Origin: Belliella baltica DSM 15883
Lineage (GTDB): Bacteria; Bacteroidota; Bacteroidia; Cytophagales; Cyclobacteriaceae
Length of the DNA: 64,000 bases
Assembly (NCBI RefSeq): GCF_000265405.1
Contig: NC_018010.1
Span: forward strand, 186,001-250,000
Direction of reading: 5' to 3'
Shown: piece after piece, positions 43,915-53,490 of the stretch
How the letters are laid out: every line of letters starts with the position of its first letter
Numbering within the stretch: position 1 is the first letter of the stretch
Notes under the pieces: generated by a model
The model's database searches: none
Told to the model about the DNA's origin: nothing
What the model saw: only the letters and a program-made list of their open reading frames with translations
Position numbers and translations under genes: made by a program

Positions 43915-45058
43915 GAATCAATCCTTTGGTTTGAAGGTTTTTGAAGGCTTGGATTTTCCCTTGTACATCGTTATCAAAAAAGCTTTGTATAACTAATGGC
44001 CATTCTGCTTGCCCATAAAACTTCTGTAACGCATGGGCATCGTTAATATAGAGCATGGTAGGGTTCTGGATAAATTCTGCTAAGCCTTCAAATGTTTTTG
44101 GGTTGATTATTAAATTTTGACTAGAACAGACTATCATCATTTCCCCTGTAAACCGTGTAAGCAAATCATAATGCATCCCTATGAACCGAGACGGCTGCCG
44201 ATCAAAAGCATCCCAAACTTCCTTGCTACTTTTCTTCATCCATTTGACTACTTTAGGAGTAGGCTTGGATTCATCAAAGTCATATAGATAATTTCTACTA
44301 TGTTCAAAAAGACGAACCTTCACAGCAAGACTCAGAGATTTAACTTCAGGTACATCAGGAATTAAGAACCCCCATAAATTAAACTGGTAGATCTTAGATA
44401 GAATATCATTCCTTTCAATCTTACCTTCGTAAAGAGGCTTCTCCCGCCCCATATACCAAGCAAACTTCATCCACTTTTCATTTATGAAATCTTGTGAAAA
44501 CTCACTAATTGCGATTTCAAAAGGACGAAAATTCATATTCTTCTGCAAATCAAAAAGAAGAGGATTGATAGCTAATACTTTACTTACCTGATTTGGAAAA
44601 ACACTTAAGTAATGAAGTGCTATACCTGAGGCACTAGGATATGAAAACAAATGGAAATTCTCACCTCCCAAAACCTCATTTCTAAACAATTCTAAATCCT
44701 TTGCTTGCTGATCTAGGTTCAACCATTTGTAGGCATTGGACCAGTTTGTTTGCCCATTATAGTTTACTAGCCTACTAATCTCATCAGAACCTGACCTACC
44801 TAAAAAATAAACAACATTGTATTTATCAGAAAAACCAAGTTGCTGAAAGTGATTTGTAAAACATCTATCCAAGCCATCTGACATGACTACGACTGTCTTT
44901 TTGCGGGAGTCAAAACCATCTTTAAATAAATATTCACCTTTAATCTTAACACTATTGACATCATTATGGTCAAGAGGCATTAATACATAATCAACTTCTG
45001 ACCCAAAAGTAGAATGAATAAATAAAGTAGCTATAAACAGTTTCAGAATTGACTTCAA
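43910..45058 (-). CDS. Exported alpha/beta-hydrolase-like protein
   Basis: A 382-residue exported protein with a signal peptide ending near FGSE. The middle carries a nucleophile-elbow-like segment LFSYPSASGIALHYL, and near the end an NDAHALQKF stretch that could hold the catalytic His. The elbow is not a canonical GxSxG, so activity is uncertain. I do not recognise a named family. It is transcribed alone. Confidence 0.55.
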   Translation of the reverse strand: MKSILKLFIATLFIHSTFGSEVDYVLMPLDHNDVNSVKIKGEYLFKDGFDSRKKTVVVMSDGLDRCFTNHFQQLGFSDKYNVVYFLGRSGSDEISRLVNYNGQTNWSNAYKWLNLDQQAKDLELFRNEVLGGENFHLFSYPSASGIALHYLSVFPNQVSKVLAINPLLFDLQKNMNFRPFEIAISEFSQDFINEKWMKFAWYMGREKPLYEGKIERNDILSKIYQFNLWGFLIPDVPEVKSLSLAVKVRLFEHSRNYLYDFDESKPTPKVVKWMKKSSKEVWDAFDRQPSRFIGMHYDLLTRFTGEMMIVCSSQNLIINPKTFEGLAEFIQNPTMLYINDAHALQKFYGQAEWPLVIQSFFDNDVQGKIQAFKNLQTKGLIH

Positions 45059-45222
45059 GGCTATTGAGGGTTTGAAATAAAGAAATTAAAACAATCATTG
45101 AGAATTCAAAAACTTAATTCATGATGTAATAATATTGGAAAAATTTACTAGAACCCAGTTTTTAAAATTCTTTAACAATCACCAAATTCAGAAACATCCT
45201 GTGACATTCCGATTGTAAGCTT

Positions 45223-45230
45223 TACCTTTG
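45223..45230 (+). promoter_or_regulatory. HAD gene -7 promoter element (TACCTTTG)
   Basis: TACCTTTG lies 30 bp upstream of the HAD-hydrolase ATG. It overlaps the TTG that would start the longer frame at 45228, which argues for the ATG at 45261. Confidence 0.55.
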
Positions 45231-45260
45231 CGAGTTGATAAGATCAAAACCTATAATTCC

Positions 45261-45911
45261 ATGCAAAAAGCAATTATTTTCGATATGGACGGAGTCATCT
45301 GTCATACCAATCCTTTTCACTCACAAGCCTTCAAATCATTTTTTGCTAAAAGAAATATGTATCCAACAGAATCGGAATTTGCAGACCACATGTATGGTAA
45401 AAGCAACTCCTATATCATGAGTCATTTTTTTGGTAGAGAAATAGTAGGTGAAGAATTGTTACAACTAGAAGATGAAAAAGAAAGCTTATTCAGAGAAATC
45501 TATGCAAAACAAGTCAATCCAATCGGTGGCTTTATGGAATTTCTGAATCAATTAAAATCTAACAAACTCCTTACAGGAGTAGCTACTTCAGCACCTTTAG
45601 CCAATCTTGAACTGATCGCTGGAAAGCTATCATTATTAGACAAGATGGAATCCGTATTGGCCAGTGAACATGTAAGCAAGCACAAGCCTGACCCAGAAGT
45701 TTATCTTAAATCTGCTGAAAATCTTGGCGTCTTGCCAGAAAACTGCATCGTATTTGAGGACTCTTTCTCAGGTGTTTCCGCTGCTTTGAATGCTGGCATG
45801 AAAGTAGTCGGTGTATTATCTTCGCACACCAAAGAAGAACTGCCTCCTTGTGATCTTTATATTGAAAACTATCTAGATCTAAATTTAAAAGAAGTGACAA
45901 GCCTATTTTGA
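45261..45911 (+). CDS. HAD-superfamily hydrolase (beta-phosphoglucomutase/phosphatase-like)
   Basis: A 216-residue HAD subfamily-IA protein. Motif I is IIFDMDGVICHTNP, motif II the GVATSAP segment, motif III the lysine in SKHKPDPEVY and motif IV VFEDSFSGVSAALNAG. The helical cap lies at about residues 18-85. Substrates are small phosphorylated sugars or nucleotides in this group; the exact one is unknown. The start is set by the promoter element just upstream. Confidence 0.88.
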   Translation: MQKAIIFDMDGVICHTNPFHSQAFKSFFAKRNMYPTESEFADHMYGKSNSYIMSHFFGREIVGEELLQLEDEKESLFREIYAKQVNPIGGFMEFLNQLKSNKLLTGVATSAPLANLELIAGKLSLLDKMESVLASEHVSKHKPDPEVYLKSAENLGVLPENCIVFEDSFSGVSAALNAGMKVVGVLSSHTKEELPPCDLYIENYLDLNLKEVTSLF

Positions 45912-45986
45912 TAAGGAATTTCACAAAATCACTTAACAATTTTTTGTCCTAAACTTAACATTGCAATTTTCTTAACATTTAGATAA

Positions 45987-46021
45987 CAATAGAAACAAGC
46001 TTATTCAGCTTGTTTCTATTG
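45987..46021. terminator. 15-bp perfect hairpin after the HAD gene
   Basis: CAATAGAAACAAGCT (45987-46001) pairs perfectly with 46007-46021 around loop TATTC. No T-run follows, so it is either a stalled/processed 3' end structure or a regulatory hairpin in the 264-bp gap before the porin gene. Confidence 0.5.
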
Positions 46022-46175
46022 AATACGAATGATTTATCTTGAATTTCATCATTTTTTCACTTTTCATGCCCTCTGCTACATAACAAATAATTAATTTCTA
46101 CATCATCATAAAGAAATATTAGCTCCTCACCTTTGTGGCGCTGTACAATATTCTTATTTAAAAATACTTTCCGGT

Positions 46176-47387
46176 ATGCGAATCAAAATCGCTATGATCA
46201 TCATCCTCGGATCGATGGTCTTCTCCAAGGATGTTTTTGCAAGGGACATCCAAAGAGACTCTACCGCGACAGAAGCCACTCAAACTCCTTTGAAAAAAGG
46301 ATGGTTTGAGTCCATTCAGTTGCGTGGCTATGCCCAATTGCGGTATAACAGATTATTTGAAACAAACCCTGAACTCAAATGTGATCAATGTGATAGATCA
46401 TGGGGAGAAAATGGTGGTTTCTTTTTCCGTAGAATTAGACTCGTTTTTTATGGACAAATCCATGAAAGAGTTTACTTCTACATTCAACCTGATTTAGCTT
46501 CAGGAGGAAATAATTTTGCCCAGATTCGAGATGCTTATTTTGATCTTGGACTTGATACAAAACAAGAATTCAGATTAAGAATTGGCCAAAGTAAAGTACC
46601 TTTTGGATTTGAAAATTTGCAATCTAGTCAAAACAGAATCCCACTTGACCGAAATGATGGCCTCAATTCAGCTGTAGCAAACGAACGGGATATAGGTGTA
46701 ATGTTTTATTATGCGCCTTCTGTTGTAAGAAAAAGGTTTAGCTACCTAGTTTCATCTGGACTCAAAGGTTCGGGCGATTATGGTGTTTTTGGCTTAGGCT
46801 TATATAACGGACAGACCGCCAATCAAGCGGATAAAAACAATTCACTGCACGTAGTTTCAAGACTTACCTATCCTTTTGAATTGCCATCGGGTCAAATTTT
46901 CGAAACTTCCTTTCAAGGATATACTGGTAAATTCGTGATCAATAGAAATCCTTTAACTAACTTTGATCAAACAGAATTTAGAGAATATCGATATGGACCA
47001 AGTTTTATACTCTATCCACAACCTTTTGGTATTCAAGCTGAATTCAATTGGGGAAGAGGCCCTGAATATGATCCAGAAACTAACACCGTAAATGATGCTC
47101 CTTTGGAAGGTGGCTATGTATTAGCTTCTTATTTCTTGAAAAAAGGAAAGGATATTTTTATACCATTTACAAGATACCATTATTACAAAGGTGGGAAAAA
47201 ACATGAACTAGACGCAACAAAATATCGGGTGAAAGAACTCGAAATAGGTGTAGAATGGCAGCCACATAAAAACTTTGAATTGGTAACCATGTATACCATT
47301 TCAGATAGAACTTTTGAGAATTCACTCAATCCAGACAATCGGCAAAAAGGATCTTTATTGAGATTACAAGCACAGATCAATTTCTAA
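46176..47387 (+). CDS. Porin of the OprO/OprP (phosphate-selective) family
   Basis: A 403-residue outer-membrane barrel with a signal peptide ending near VFAR. Conserved stretches are ESIQLRGYAQLRYNRL, the FFFRRIRLVFYGQIHERVYF strand pair, FRLRIGQSKVPFGFENLQSS and a C-terminal LRLQAQINF ending in Phe. The extra CDQCDR loop near residue 70 is unusual. Family members are trimeric anion channels; phosphate selectivity here is only assumed. An intrinsic terminator follows. Confidence 0.85.
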   Translation: MRIKIAMIIILGSMVFSKDVFARDIQRDSTATEATQTPLKKGWFESIQLRGYAQLRYNRLFETNPELKCDQCDRSWGENGGFFFRRIRLVFYGQIHERVYFYIQPDLASGGNNFAQIRDAYFDLGLDTKQEFRLRIGQSKVPFGFENLQSSQNRIPLDRNDGLNSAVANERDIGVMFYYAPSVVRKRFSYLVSSGLKGSGDYGVFGLGLYNGQTANQADKNNSLHVVSRLTYPFELPSGQIFETSFQGYTGKFVINRNPLTNFDQTEFREYRYGPSFILYPQPFGIQAEFNWGRGPEYDPETNTVNDAPLEGGYVLASYFLKKGKDIFIPFTRYHYYKGGKKHELDATKYRVKELEIGVEWQPHKNFELVTMYTISDRTFENSLNPDNRQKGSLLRLQAQINF

Positions 47388-47415
47388 AAAAACAAAGTTT
47401 AGTATTTATATGATT

Positions 47416-47447
47416 AAAAGCAGGAGACAAAGTCATCTGCTTTTTTT
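47416..47447 (+). terminator. Porin gene terminator
   Basis: AAAAGCAG pairs with CTGCTTTT (47437-47444) and runs into TTTTTTT. It is 29 bp past the porin stop. Confidence 0.75.
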
Positions 47448-47497
47448 ATTTTTCAAACTAAGCTTATATATTTAGTGAATAAAAATAAATCACATCT

Positions 47498-48004
47498 ATG
47501 AAAATCATCTTAACATTTTTCACTTATCTCCTTTTGGTTAACACCGGAGTAAATGACACTAACAATTTCAAAGATCAATTGAATGATACTTTGAAGAAGA
47601 ATAAAGCCATTGCTGAACTTTCTCCTGGGGAGGCGGCAGTAATTAATATTTGGGCAACTTGGTGTGGACCATGTATCAAAGAAATACCAGAAATGAACGA
47701 GCTCGTCCAAGAATACAAAAATAGAAATGTAAGGTTTTTGGCATTTTCAAACGAAACAATGAATACATACAAATCCTTCCTCAAAAGAAGACCTGATTTT
47801 CAATTTGATTATGAAATAAGTTTTGGCGACACACGAAGCATCAATTTACTCAAGGCACAAGACAAGCAAAGAGGTGGCACTGCCATTCCAATACACATTT
47901 TAATCAACAAAGACGGCGATGTTGAACAAGTCTTCATAGGTGCATCTCCTGCAAATATTCAAAAAATTAAGACCTTCTTGGACAAACAGGCTTCCGCCAA
48001 ATAA
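47498..48004 (+). CDS. TlpA-family thiol-disulfide reductase
   Basis: A 168-residue exported thioredoxin-fold protein. The signal peptide is at about 1-17 and the active site is WCGPC at residues 55-59 in NIWATWCGPCIKEIPEMNEL. The cis-proline lies in the GGTAIPIHILI segment. It reduces or isomerises disulfides in the periplasm, often for cytochrome c or exported proteins. Its stop overlaps the first base of an ATG in the hemB frame, but a promoter inside that frame suggests hemB is also transcribed separately. Confidence 0.9.
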   Translation: MKIILTFFTYLLLVNTGVNDTNNFKDQLNDTLKKNKAIAELSPGEAAVINIWATWCGPCIKEIPEMNELVQEYKNRNVRFLAFSNETMNTYKSFLKRRPDFQFDYEISFGDTRSINLLKAQDKQRGGTAIPIHILINKDGDVEQVFIGASPANIQKIKTFLDKQASAK

Positions 48005-48007
48005 TGT

Positions 48008-48015
48008 TAACTTTG
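48008..48015 (+). promoter_or_regulatory. hemB -7 promoter element (TAACTTTG)
   Basis: TAACTTTG matches TAnnTTTG. It lies inside the first codons of the longer hemB frame and 18 bp before the ATG at 48034, so it helps decide the start. Confidence 0.55.
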
Positions 48016-48033
48016 CAGGAAACAAGTTCAGTT

Positions 48034-49005
48034 ATGCAAAGAAGACCAAGAAGGAATAGAAAGTCTCAAGCCATCAGAAACATGGTGGAAGAAACGAGGC
48101 TTTCTGTAAAAGACTTTATTTTCCCGATGTTTTTGATCGATGGTGTCAATCAAAAGGTAGAAGTAGCTTCCATGCCAGGCATCTACAGATACTCCTTGGA
48201 TCTCATGCTGAAAGAGATCGAAGACTGTGTCAATTTGGGGATCATGGCTTTTGATATTTTCCCTGCATACCCTGAAAGCAAAAAAGACAAGTACGCTACA
48301 GAAAGCCACAACCCTGAGACCTTTTACCTCAAAGCCATCCATAAAATCAAGACTACTTTTCCCGAGATCGTGGTGATGACTGATGTGGCTATGGATCCTT
48401 ATAGTTCAGATGGCCATGATGGCTTGGTGGAAAATGGCAAAATTCTTAATGATGAAACTTTGGAGATCTTGGGAAAGATGTCGCTTGCACAGGCTCATGC
48501 CGGAGCAGATATTCTAGGCCCTTCTGATATGATGGATGGAAGAGTTGGCTTTATCAGAAATGTCTTGGATGAAAATGGCTACACAGATGTATCAATAATG
48601 TCCTACACCGCCAAATATGCATCTGCTTTTTATGGTCCATTTAGAGATGCTCTTGATTCTGCTCCAAAGTCCGGAGATAAAAAAACTTACCAAATGGATT
48701 CTGCCAACTATTATGAAGCGATGATTGAGGCAGATTTGGATACAGAAGAAGGAGCTGATTTCTTAATGGTCAAACCTGCACTAGCATATTTAGATGTGAT
48801 CCGACTATTGAAAGACAATTCCAATTTACCCATCGCAGCGTACAATGTCAGCGGAGAATATGCCATGATCAAAGCCTCTGCAGAAAGAGGATGGCTAGAC
48901 GGAGAAAGAGCCATGCTAGAGTCCCTCCTCAGCATCAAACGCGCTGGAGCGAATGTGATTTTAAGTTATTTTGCAAAGGAGTATGCCTTGATAGCGAGAG
49001 ATTGA
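48034..49005 (+). CDS. hemB: Porphobilinogen synthase (delta-aminolevulinate dehydratase)
   Basis: Condenses two 5-aminolevulinate molecules to porphobilinogen. The protein has about 323 residues from MQRRPRRNRKSQAIRNMVEE. This start is preferred over the ATG at 48004 because of the TAACTTTG promoter element between them and because the family begins this way. Schiff-base lysines are visible in MSYTAKYASAFYGPFRD and FLMVKPALAYLD, and the metal/active-site region is in VMTDVAMDPYSSDGHDGLV. Cysteines of the zinc-type site are absent there, so a Mg-type enzyme is likely. Confidence 0.96.
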   Translation: MQRRPRRNRKSQAIRNMVEETRLSVKDFIFPMFLIDGVNQKVEVASMPGIYRYSLDLMLKEIEDCVNLGIMAFDIFPAYPESKKDKYATESHNPETFYLKAIHKIKTTFPEIVVMTDVAMDPYSSDGHDGLVENGKILNDETLEILGKMSLAQAHAGADILGPSDMMDGRVGFIRNVLDENGYTDVSIMSYTAKYASAFYGPFRDALDSAPKSGDKKTYQMDSANYYEAMIEADLDTEEGADFLMVKPALAYLDVIRLLKDNSNLPIAAYNVSGEYAMIKASAERGWLDGERAMLESLLSIKRAGANVILSYFAKEYALIARD

Positions 49006-49397
49006 AATATTGGAAAAAATTGTCCGCCGCAGCTGATTGGAAAATTAGAAGGTTTTGAAATTATCAATCGGGATGGTGCTTTAGCCCATCCACTGAGTAA
49101 GATATTTATTGATTTAAGGCTTTAGCCAAACCCCTTTAGATTCTAGTAATTTTTTGGCTAAAGCCTCCTTACTAATTTTGGTCTATTTTTTAGGTCTCCA
49201 GTTAAAGCAGGAGGCAATTGAAAACATATACTCGATTTTCCAGAATTCTCATATCCTACATCTTGTTTCTTATATCTCAAATACACTTTGTTAGAACGAG
49301 ACCTCTCCTAGCGTCGAGGTGACACAATCCATGAAATACTATAGGCTCTCTAGAGCTAGTGATTCTTGTGTCTTGTGTCTTTTTTCTCATGTCAAAA
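49006..49397. repeat. Intergenic region with TTTAGCC palindromes
   Basis: Between hemB and dnaK there is no gene but there are two hairpin-forming sequences of like composition. GGATGGTGCTTTAGCCCATCC (49071-49091, imperfect) is followed by a 14-bp perfect pair, AGGCTTTAGCCAAA (49117-49130) with 49153-49166. They resemble REP-like interspersed palindromes. Most of the rest is AT-rich with no open frame. Confidence 0.6.
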
Positions 49398-49433
49398 AAA
49401 AGGCACCCATATCAAATACAGGTGCCTTTTTTA
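49398..49433. terminator. dnaK terminator
   Basis: AAAAGGCACC (49398-49407) pairs perfectly with GGTGCCTTTT (49421-49430), with T-runs on both strands, about 22 bp past the dnaK stop. Confidence 0.85.
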
Positions 49434-49454
49434 TTTACTAAAAGCTAAACTAGC

Positions 49455-51371
49455 TTATTTTTTATCTTCAGATACTTCTTCGTAATCTACATCTGACACA
49501 CTGTCCCCAGCTTCGGCAGATCCACCAGCGCTAGCATCAGGGCCTGCTTGAGCTCCTGCACCTTGCGTAGCATTGTAGATTTCTTGAGAAGCAGCTTCCC
49601 AAGCCTTGTTCAAGCCTTCCATAGCAGCATCGATTCCTGCCAAGTCTTGAGACTGATGTGCAGTTTTCAAGGTTTCCAGAGCTGCAGAGATATTGGATTT
49701 ATTGCCTTCTGACAACTTCTCACCATATTCCTTCAACTGCTTCTCTGTCTGGAAGATCAAGCTATCTGCTCCATTGAGTTTCTCGATTTTTTCTTTCTCA
49801 GCTTTGTCAGTAGCAGCATTTGCTTCTGCTTCTCTCTTCATTCTTTCGATATCGTCTTGAGACAATCCTGAAGAAGCTTCGATCTTGATTTTTTGCTCTT
49901 TACCAGTTCCTTTATCTTTTGCAGATACATTAAGGATACCGTTTGCATCAATATCGAATGTCACTTCGATTTGAGGAACACCCCTTTGTGCTGGTGGAAT
50001 ATCTGTCAATTGGAATCTACCAATCGTTCTATTATCCTTAGCCAAAGGTCTTTCTCCTTGCAATACATGGATATCAACAGCCGGCTGATTGTCAGCAGCG
50101 GTAGAGAACACCTCAGACTTCTTGGAAGGAATGGTTGTGTTAGCTTCGATCAATTTGGTAAACACACCGCCCATGGTCTCTATCCCCAATGAAAGAGGCG
50201 TCACATCCAAAAGAAGTACATCCTTCACTTCACCAGTCAAAACACCACCTTGGATCGCTGCACCGATTGCCACTACTTCATCTGGGTTTACGCCTTTAGA
50301 TGGCTTCTTGCCGAAGAACTTCTCCACTTCCTCTTGAATCTTAGGAATCCTTGTAGAACCACCTACCAAGATGACTTCATCGATATCAGAGGCAGAAAGT
50401 CCCGCATCCTGAAGTGCTTTTTTACAAGGCTCCATAGACCTTCTTACCAAATCCTCTGAAAGCTGCTCAAATTTTGCTCTGCTCAAGGTTCTCACCAAGT
50501 GCTTAGGACCAGACTGCGTTGCAGTGATGTATGGCAAGTTGATTTCTGTTGAAGAAGAGCTTGATAATTCGATTTTAGCTTTTTCAGCAGCTTCTTTCAA
50601 TCTTTGAAGTGCCATTGGATCTTGTCTTAGATCGATTTGTTCTTCTGACTTGAACTCGTCGGCAAGCCAGTTGATGATCACTTGGTCAAAGTCATCACCA
50701 CCGAGGTGGACATCACCATTGGTAGATTTCACTTCGAATACGCCATCACCCAATTCCAAGATAGACACGTCAAATGTACCACCACCAAGGTCATACACTG
50801 CGATCTTCATATCTTGGTTTTTCTTGTCCATGCCATAAGCCAAGGCTGCTGCCGTAGGCTCATTGATGATCCTCTTCACTTCAAGACCTGCAATCTGCCC
50901 AGCTTCTTTGGTAGCCTGACGCTCTGCATCGTTGAAGTAAGCTGGCACAGTGATGACAGCTTCAGTCACTTCTTGCCCTAAGAAATCCTCCGCAGTGCTC
51001 TTCATTTTCTGAAGAATCATCGCAGAAAGTTCTTGTGGAGTATATGATCTGTCACCGATTTTTACAGCTACAGTGTCATTGGTTCCTTGTTCTACTTTGT
51101 AAGAAGCGTGTTTTTTCTCCTCAGAAACTTCAGAGAACTTCTTACCCATAAATCTCTTAACAGAAGAAATGGTATTGGCAGGGTTAGTGATGGCCTGACG
51201 CTTGGCAGGATCCCCTACTTTTCTCTCTCCATTTCCATTGTCCAAGAATGCTACGATAGAAGGAGTTGTTCTTCTACCTTCTGAGTTTTGGATCACCACC
51301 GGCTCGTTACCTTCCATTACAGCAACACAAGAGTTCGTAGTACCCAAGTCTATACCTATGATTTTTCCCAT
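49455..51371 (-). CDS. dnaK: Chaperone protein DnaK (Hsp70)
   Basis: ATP-driven chaperone of 638 residues. The ATPase domain shows [29 protein letters not shown] and [13 protein letters not shown]. The linker [18 protein letters not shown] leads to the substrate domain and a helical lid, and it ends in the acidic EEVSEDKK. It acts in the cytosol with DnaJ/GrpE, neither of which is nearby. It is monocistronic with a terminator. A TACTTTTG element at 51493-51500 gives a possible promoter with a leader of about 115 nt. Confidence 0.99.
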   Translation of the reverse strand: MGKIIGIDLGTTNSCVAVMEGNEPVVIQNSEGRRTTPSIVAFLDNGNGERKVGDPAKRQAITNPANTISSVKRFMGKKFSEVSEEKKHASYKVEQGTNDTVAVKIGDRSYTPQELSAMILQKMKSTAEDFLGQEVTEAVITVPAYFNDAERQATKEAGQIAGLEVKRIINEPTAAALAYGMDKKNQDMKIAVYDLGGGTFDVSILELGDGVFEVKSTNGDVHLGGDDFDQVIINWLADEFKSEEQIDLRQDPMALQRLKEAAEKAKIELSSSSSTEINLPYITATQSGPKHLVRTLSRAKFEQLSEDLVRRSMEPCKKALQDAGLSASDIDEVILVGGSTRIPKIQEEVEKFFGKKPSKGVNPDEVVAIGAAIQGGVLTGEVKDVLLLDVTPLSLGIETMGGVFTKLIEANTTIPSKKSEVFSTAADNQPAVDIHVLQGERPLAKDNRTIGRFQLTDIPPAQRGVPQIEVTFDIDANGILNVSAKDKGTGKEQKIKIEASSGLSQDDIERMKREAEANAATDKAEKEKIEKLNGADSLIFQTEKQLKEYGEKLSEGNKSNISAALETLKTAHQSQDLAGIDAAMEGLNKAWEAASQEIYNATQGAGAQAGPDASAGGSAEAGDSVSDVDYEEVSEDKK

Positions 51372-51492
51372 GATATTATATTTTTATTATTTTGATTACA
51401 GAATTTAAACTACAATTCACCTATTGACAAGGGTTGTGCCAAGGGTCTTACAGTAAAAAATTACGTCAGATTGTCAGTTTGATTTGTCAGAT

Positions 51493-51500
51493 CAAAAGTA
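51493..51500 (-). promoter_or_regulatory. Possible dnaK -7 promoter element (TACTTTTG)
   Basis: TACTTTTG on the minus strand matches TAnnTTTG. The resulting leader (about 115 nt) contains an imperfect inverted repeat TTGGCA...TGTCAA that could be an operator. No CIRCE element was seen. Confidence 0.4.
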
Positions 51501-51578
51501 CAAACCTGACATCATTTTCTTAAATTATACAAAATTTATGACAAAAATTGCTAGCGATTGAACATAATATAAATTCCT

Positions 51579-51848
51579 ATGCAACCATTTTATGAATATC
51601 CGTATCTTAGTATTATGGTTCAAAGTAATTTAAAAAAACGTAAAATAGAGAGATTAAGATGGGGATTTGCCTTTGTAATCTGTCTGATGACTGTTTTGTT
51701 TTTTTCTTATGAACCTTCACAAAGTAATTTTTTAAGTAGAATCATTAATCCAATAGAATTTTTGAAAATGGAACAAGAAAATCAGTTTCAGAAAATATTC
51801 ACTAGATTCTTTTCCCCAGAAATCCCGGAAAGATTTAAAAGATTGTAA
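51579..51848 (+). CDS. Small single-pass membrane protein, unknown
   Basis: An 89-residue protein; an alternative start is the ATG at residue 13 (MVQSNLKKRKIERLRW). It has a basic N-terminus, one membrane segment (WGFAFVICLMTVLFF) and a mostly charged tail. I do not recognise the family. It lies 30 bp upstream of the MOSC gene in the same direction, so they may be co-transcribed. Confidence 0.5.
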   Translation: MQPFYEYPYLSIMVQSNLKKRKIERLRWGFAFVICLMTVLFFSYEPSQSNFLSRIINPIEFLKMEQENQFQKIFTRFFSPEIPERFKRL

Positions 51849-51878
51849 TTTTAGACTTATTTACTTCATTCTATCAAC

Positions 51879-52682
51879 ATGCATTTAAGCGGCATTTATA
51901 TATACCCGATCAAATCTTTGAGCGGCATCAGTTTGACTGAAGCAATTTTAGAAGAAAAAGGAATTCGATATGACAGAAGATGGATGCTGGTGGACGAGTC
52001 TGGTATGTTTTTATCCCAAAGAACTTTTCCAAAAATGGCTCTTCTACAAGTAAGCCTCAACTCAGATGGTCTAGTTGTGACTGACAAAAATAATAGTGAA
52101 ATCAACATTTCAATTCCTTTTGAGCCAAAAAGCACCTTAAGAAAATCAGTAACCATTTGGGAAGATACTATCGAGGCTCAATTGGTGGATGAAAATATCA
52201 GCAAATGGTTTTCTGAGCAACTTGAAATGCCTTGTGACTTGGTCATTATGCCTGATAGTACTCAGAGAAAGTTAAAAGAAAAATATGCTGTTAATGGGGA
52301 ATCTGTAAGTTTTGCAGATGGGATGCCTTATTTACTAATCGGGCAATCTTCCTTGATCGATTTGAATGCGAAACTAGAAAATCCAGTTCCGATGGACAGG
52401 TTTAGACCGAATTTTGTATTTGAAGGTGGAGAAGAGTTTATTGAAGATACTTGGGAAGAAATCCAAATTGGAGATGCCCTTTTCAAAATCACAAAACCTT
52501 GTGCACGCTGCGTCATGACCACAATAAACCAAGATGACGCAAGCAAAAGCAAAGAGCCGCTAAGGACATTGGCTACTTATAGAACGGTTGATGGAAAGGT
52601 CATGTTTGGGCAGAATATGTTGTTGTTGAAAGGGGTAAAAGTGAAAATTGGTGATTCATTGAAAACGATAAAATTGAAATAA
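51879..52682 (+). CDS. MOSC domain protein (mARC/YcbX-like)
   Basis: A 267-residue protein. The MOSC N-terminal beta-barrel domain (LSGIYIYPIKSLSGISL, RRWMLVDESGMFLSQR) precedes the MOSC domain with the molybdenum-ligand cysteine region TKPCARCVMTTINQ. Related proteins carry the molybdenum cofactor and reduce N-hydroxylated compounds. It lacks the ferredoxin domain that YcbX has. Activity would need an electron donor encoded elsewhere. Confidence 0.88.
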   Translation: MHLSGIYIYPIKSLSGISLTEAILEEKGIRYDRRWMLVDESGMFLSQRTFPKMALLQVSLNSDGLVVTDKNNSEINISIPFEPKSTLRKSVTIWEDTIEAQLVDENISKWFSEQLEMPCDLVIMPDSTQRKLKEKYAVNGESVSFADGMPYLLIGQSSLIDLNAKLENPVPMDRFRPNFVFEGGEEFIEDTWEEIQIGDALFKITKPCARCVMTTINQDDASKSKEPLRTLATYRTVDGKVMFGQNMLLLKGVKVKIGDSLKTIKLK

Positions 52683-52714
52683 AAACTCACCCTTTATTCA
52701 AAGTGAGTTTTTAT
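52681..52714. terminator. Bidirectional terminator after the MOSC gene
   Basis: AAAAACTCAC (52681-52690) pairs perfectly with GTGAGTTTTT (52703-52712). It lies between the MOSC gene and the convergent damaged gene 52732-53490. Confidence 0.8.
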
Positions 52715-52731
52715 TTCAGAATCTTTAATTT

Positions 52732-53490
52732 TTAGAAGCTAAATCCTGTAGTGACTTTGAAAAAGGAATCATTTCCCTCTACTAAGTCAGTACCAAAAGC
52801 CAATCTTGCGAATGCACCACCTGATGGCTTGCTAAACTGAATATATGGACCTAACCATTGATAAAAGTCTGTAGAACTCTCCACATTTGATCCTCCTGTA
52901 TTGATTAAATGCTCATAATGAGCTCCTATAGAAAGAAAGTCTGATGCTTTAAACCCATAATTCACCCAATAGTGAAGAAAAGATAAAGTTGTACCATTTA
53001 CAGGTGCTTCATTTCTAAATGGCGCATAAAATCCTGCATAAATCTCGCCCTCTGTTTTTGCTTTGTCGATACCAATAGTCAAATTTGGAACAATACCATC
53101 ACCAAAGATTGACGGCCCAGCTGCTCCAGAAGAAAGTAAGTTACCACCCGTGATACCAATTTGAGGACTTACACTGATACCTTCAGCAGGTTCAAACCCG
53201 ACTCCGACACCAAATTCAGTCCAGTTCCCCCAGCCTCCTCCTGTTCCTTGCACTCCACCAGTTCAACCCGACCAAAGAATCCCGTAAAAGGTTAAATCAA
53301 CTTTTTCATTGAGATTGTAAGAACCTGAGAAAAAAGGATAAAATCCAAAAAACTGATCTGAGTTGAGCGTTACAGTCATGCTGAATTTATCATCCTCCTC
53401 TTGAGCAAACGATGGAGAATAAGTTAGAGCTGCACAAAGCATTGTCATTACAAATGTCTTTGTGATCATAGAAGTAAATCTGTTTTTCAT
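52732..53490 (-). pseudogene. DUF6733-like exported protein with in-frame TGA
   Basis: One frame of 253 codons is broken by a single TGA at 53263-53265. The 5' part has a signal peptide (MKNRFTSMITKTFVMTMLCA ... SFAQ) and strands to DLTFYGILWSG. Directly after the TGA, in the same frame, TGGVQGTGGGWGNWTEFGVG continues to a normal end, FFKVTTGFSF. The joined product (about 250 residues, beta-rich, terminal Phe) resembles the DUF6733 outer-membrane family of Bacteroidota. The 3' part also opens with MQGTGGGWGN read from a GTG or TTG-type codon, but without a signal peptide it would be useless. This is a nonsense mutation or a sequence error. Confidence 0.75.

Noticed and set aside
51402..51450. 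CIRCE heat-shock operator ahead of dnaK
   Set aside because: The imperfect TTGGCA...TGTCAA repeat lacks the CIRCE sequence and spacing.
26378..53265. Recoding of TGA as Trp or selenocysteine, because two genes have in-frame TGA
   Set aside because: TGA ends many intact genes here (slyD, hemB, the STAS-like gene), and no homologue-conserved Cys or downstream SECIS-like structure is evident.
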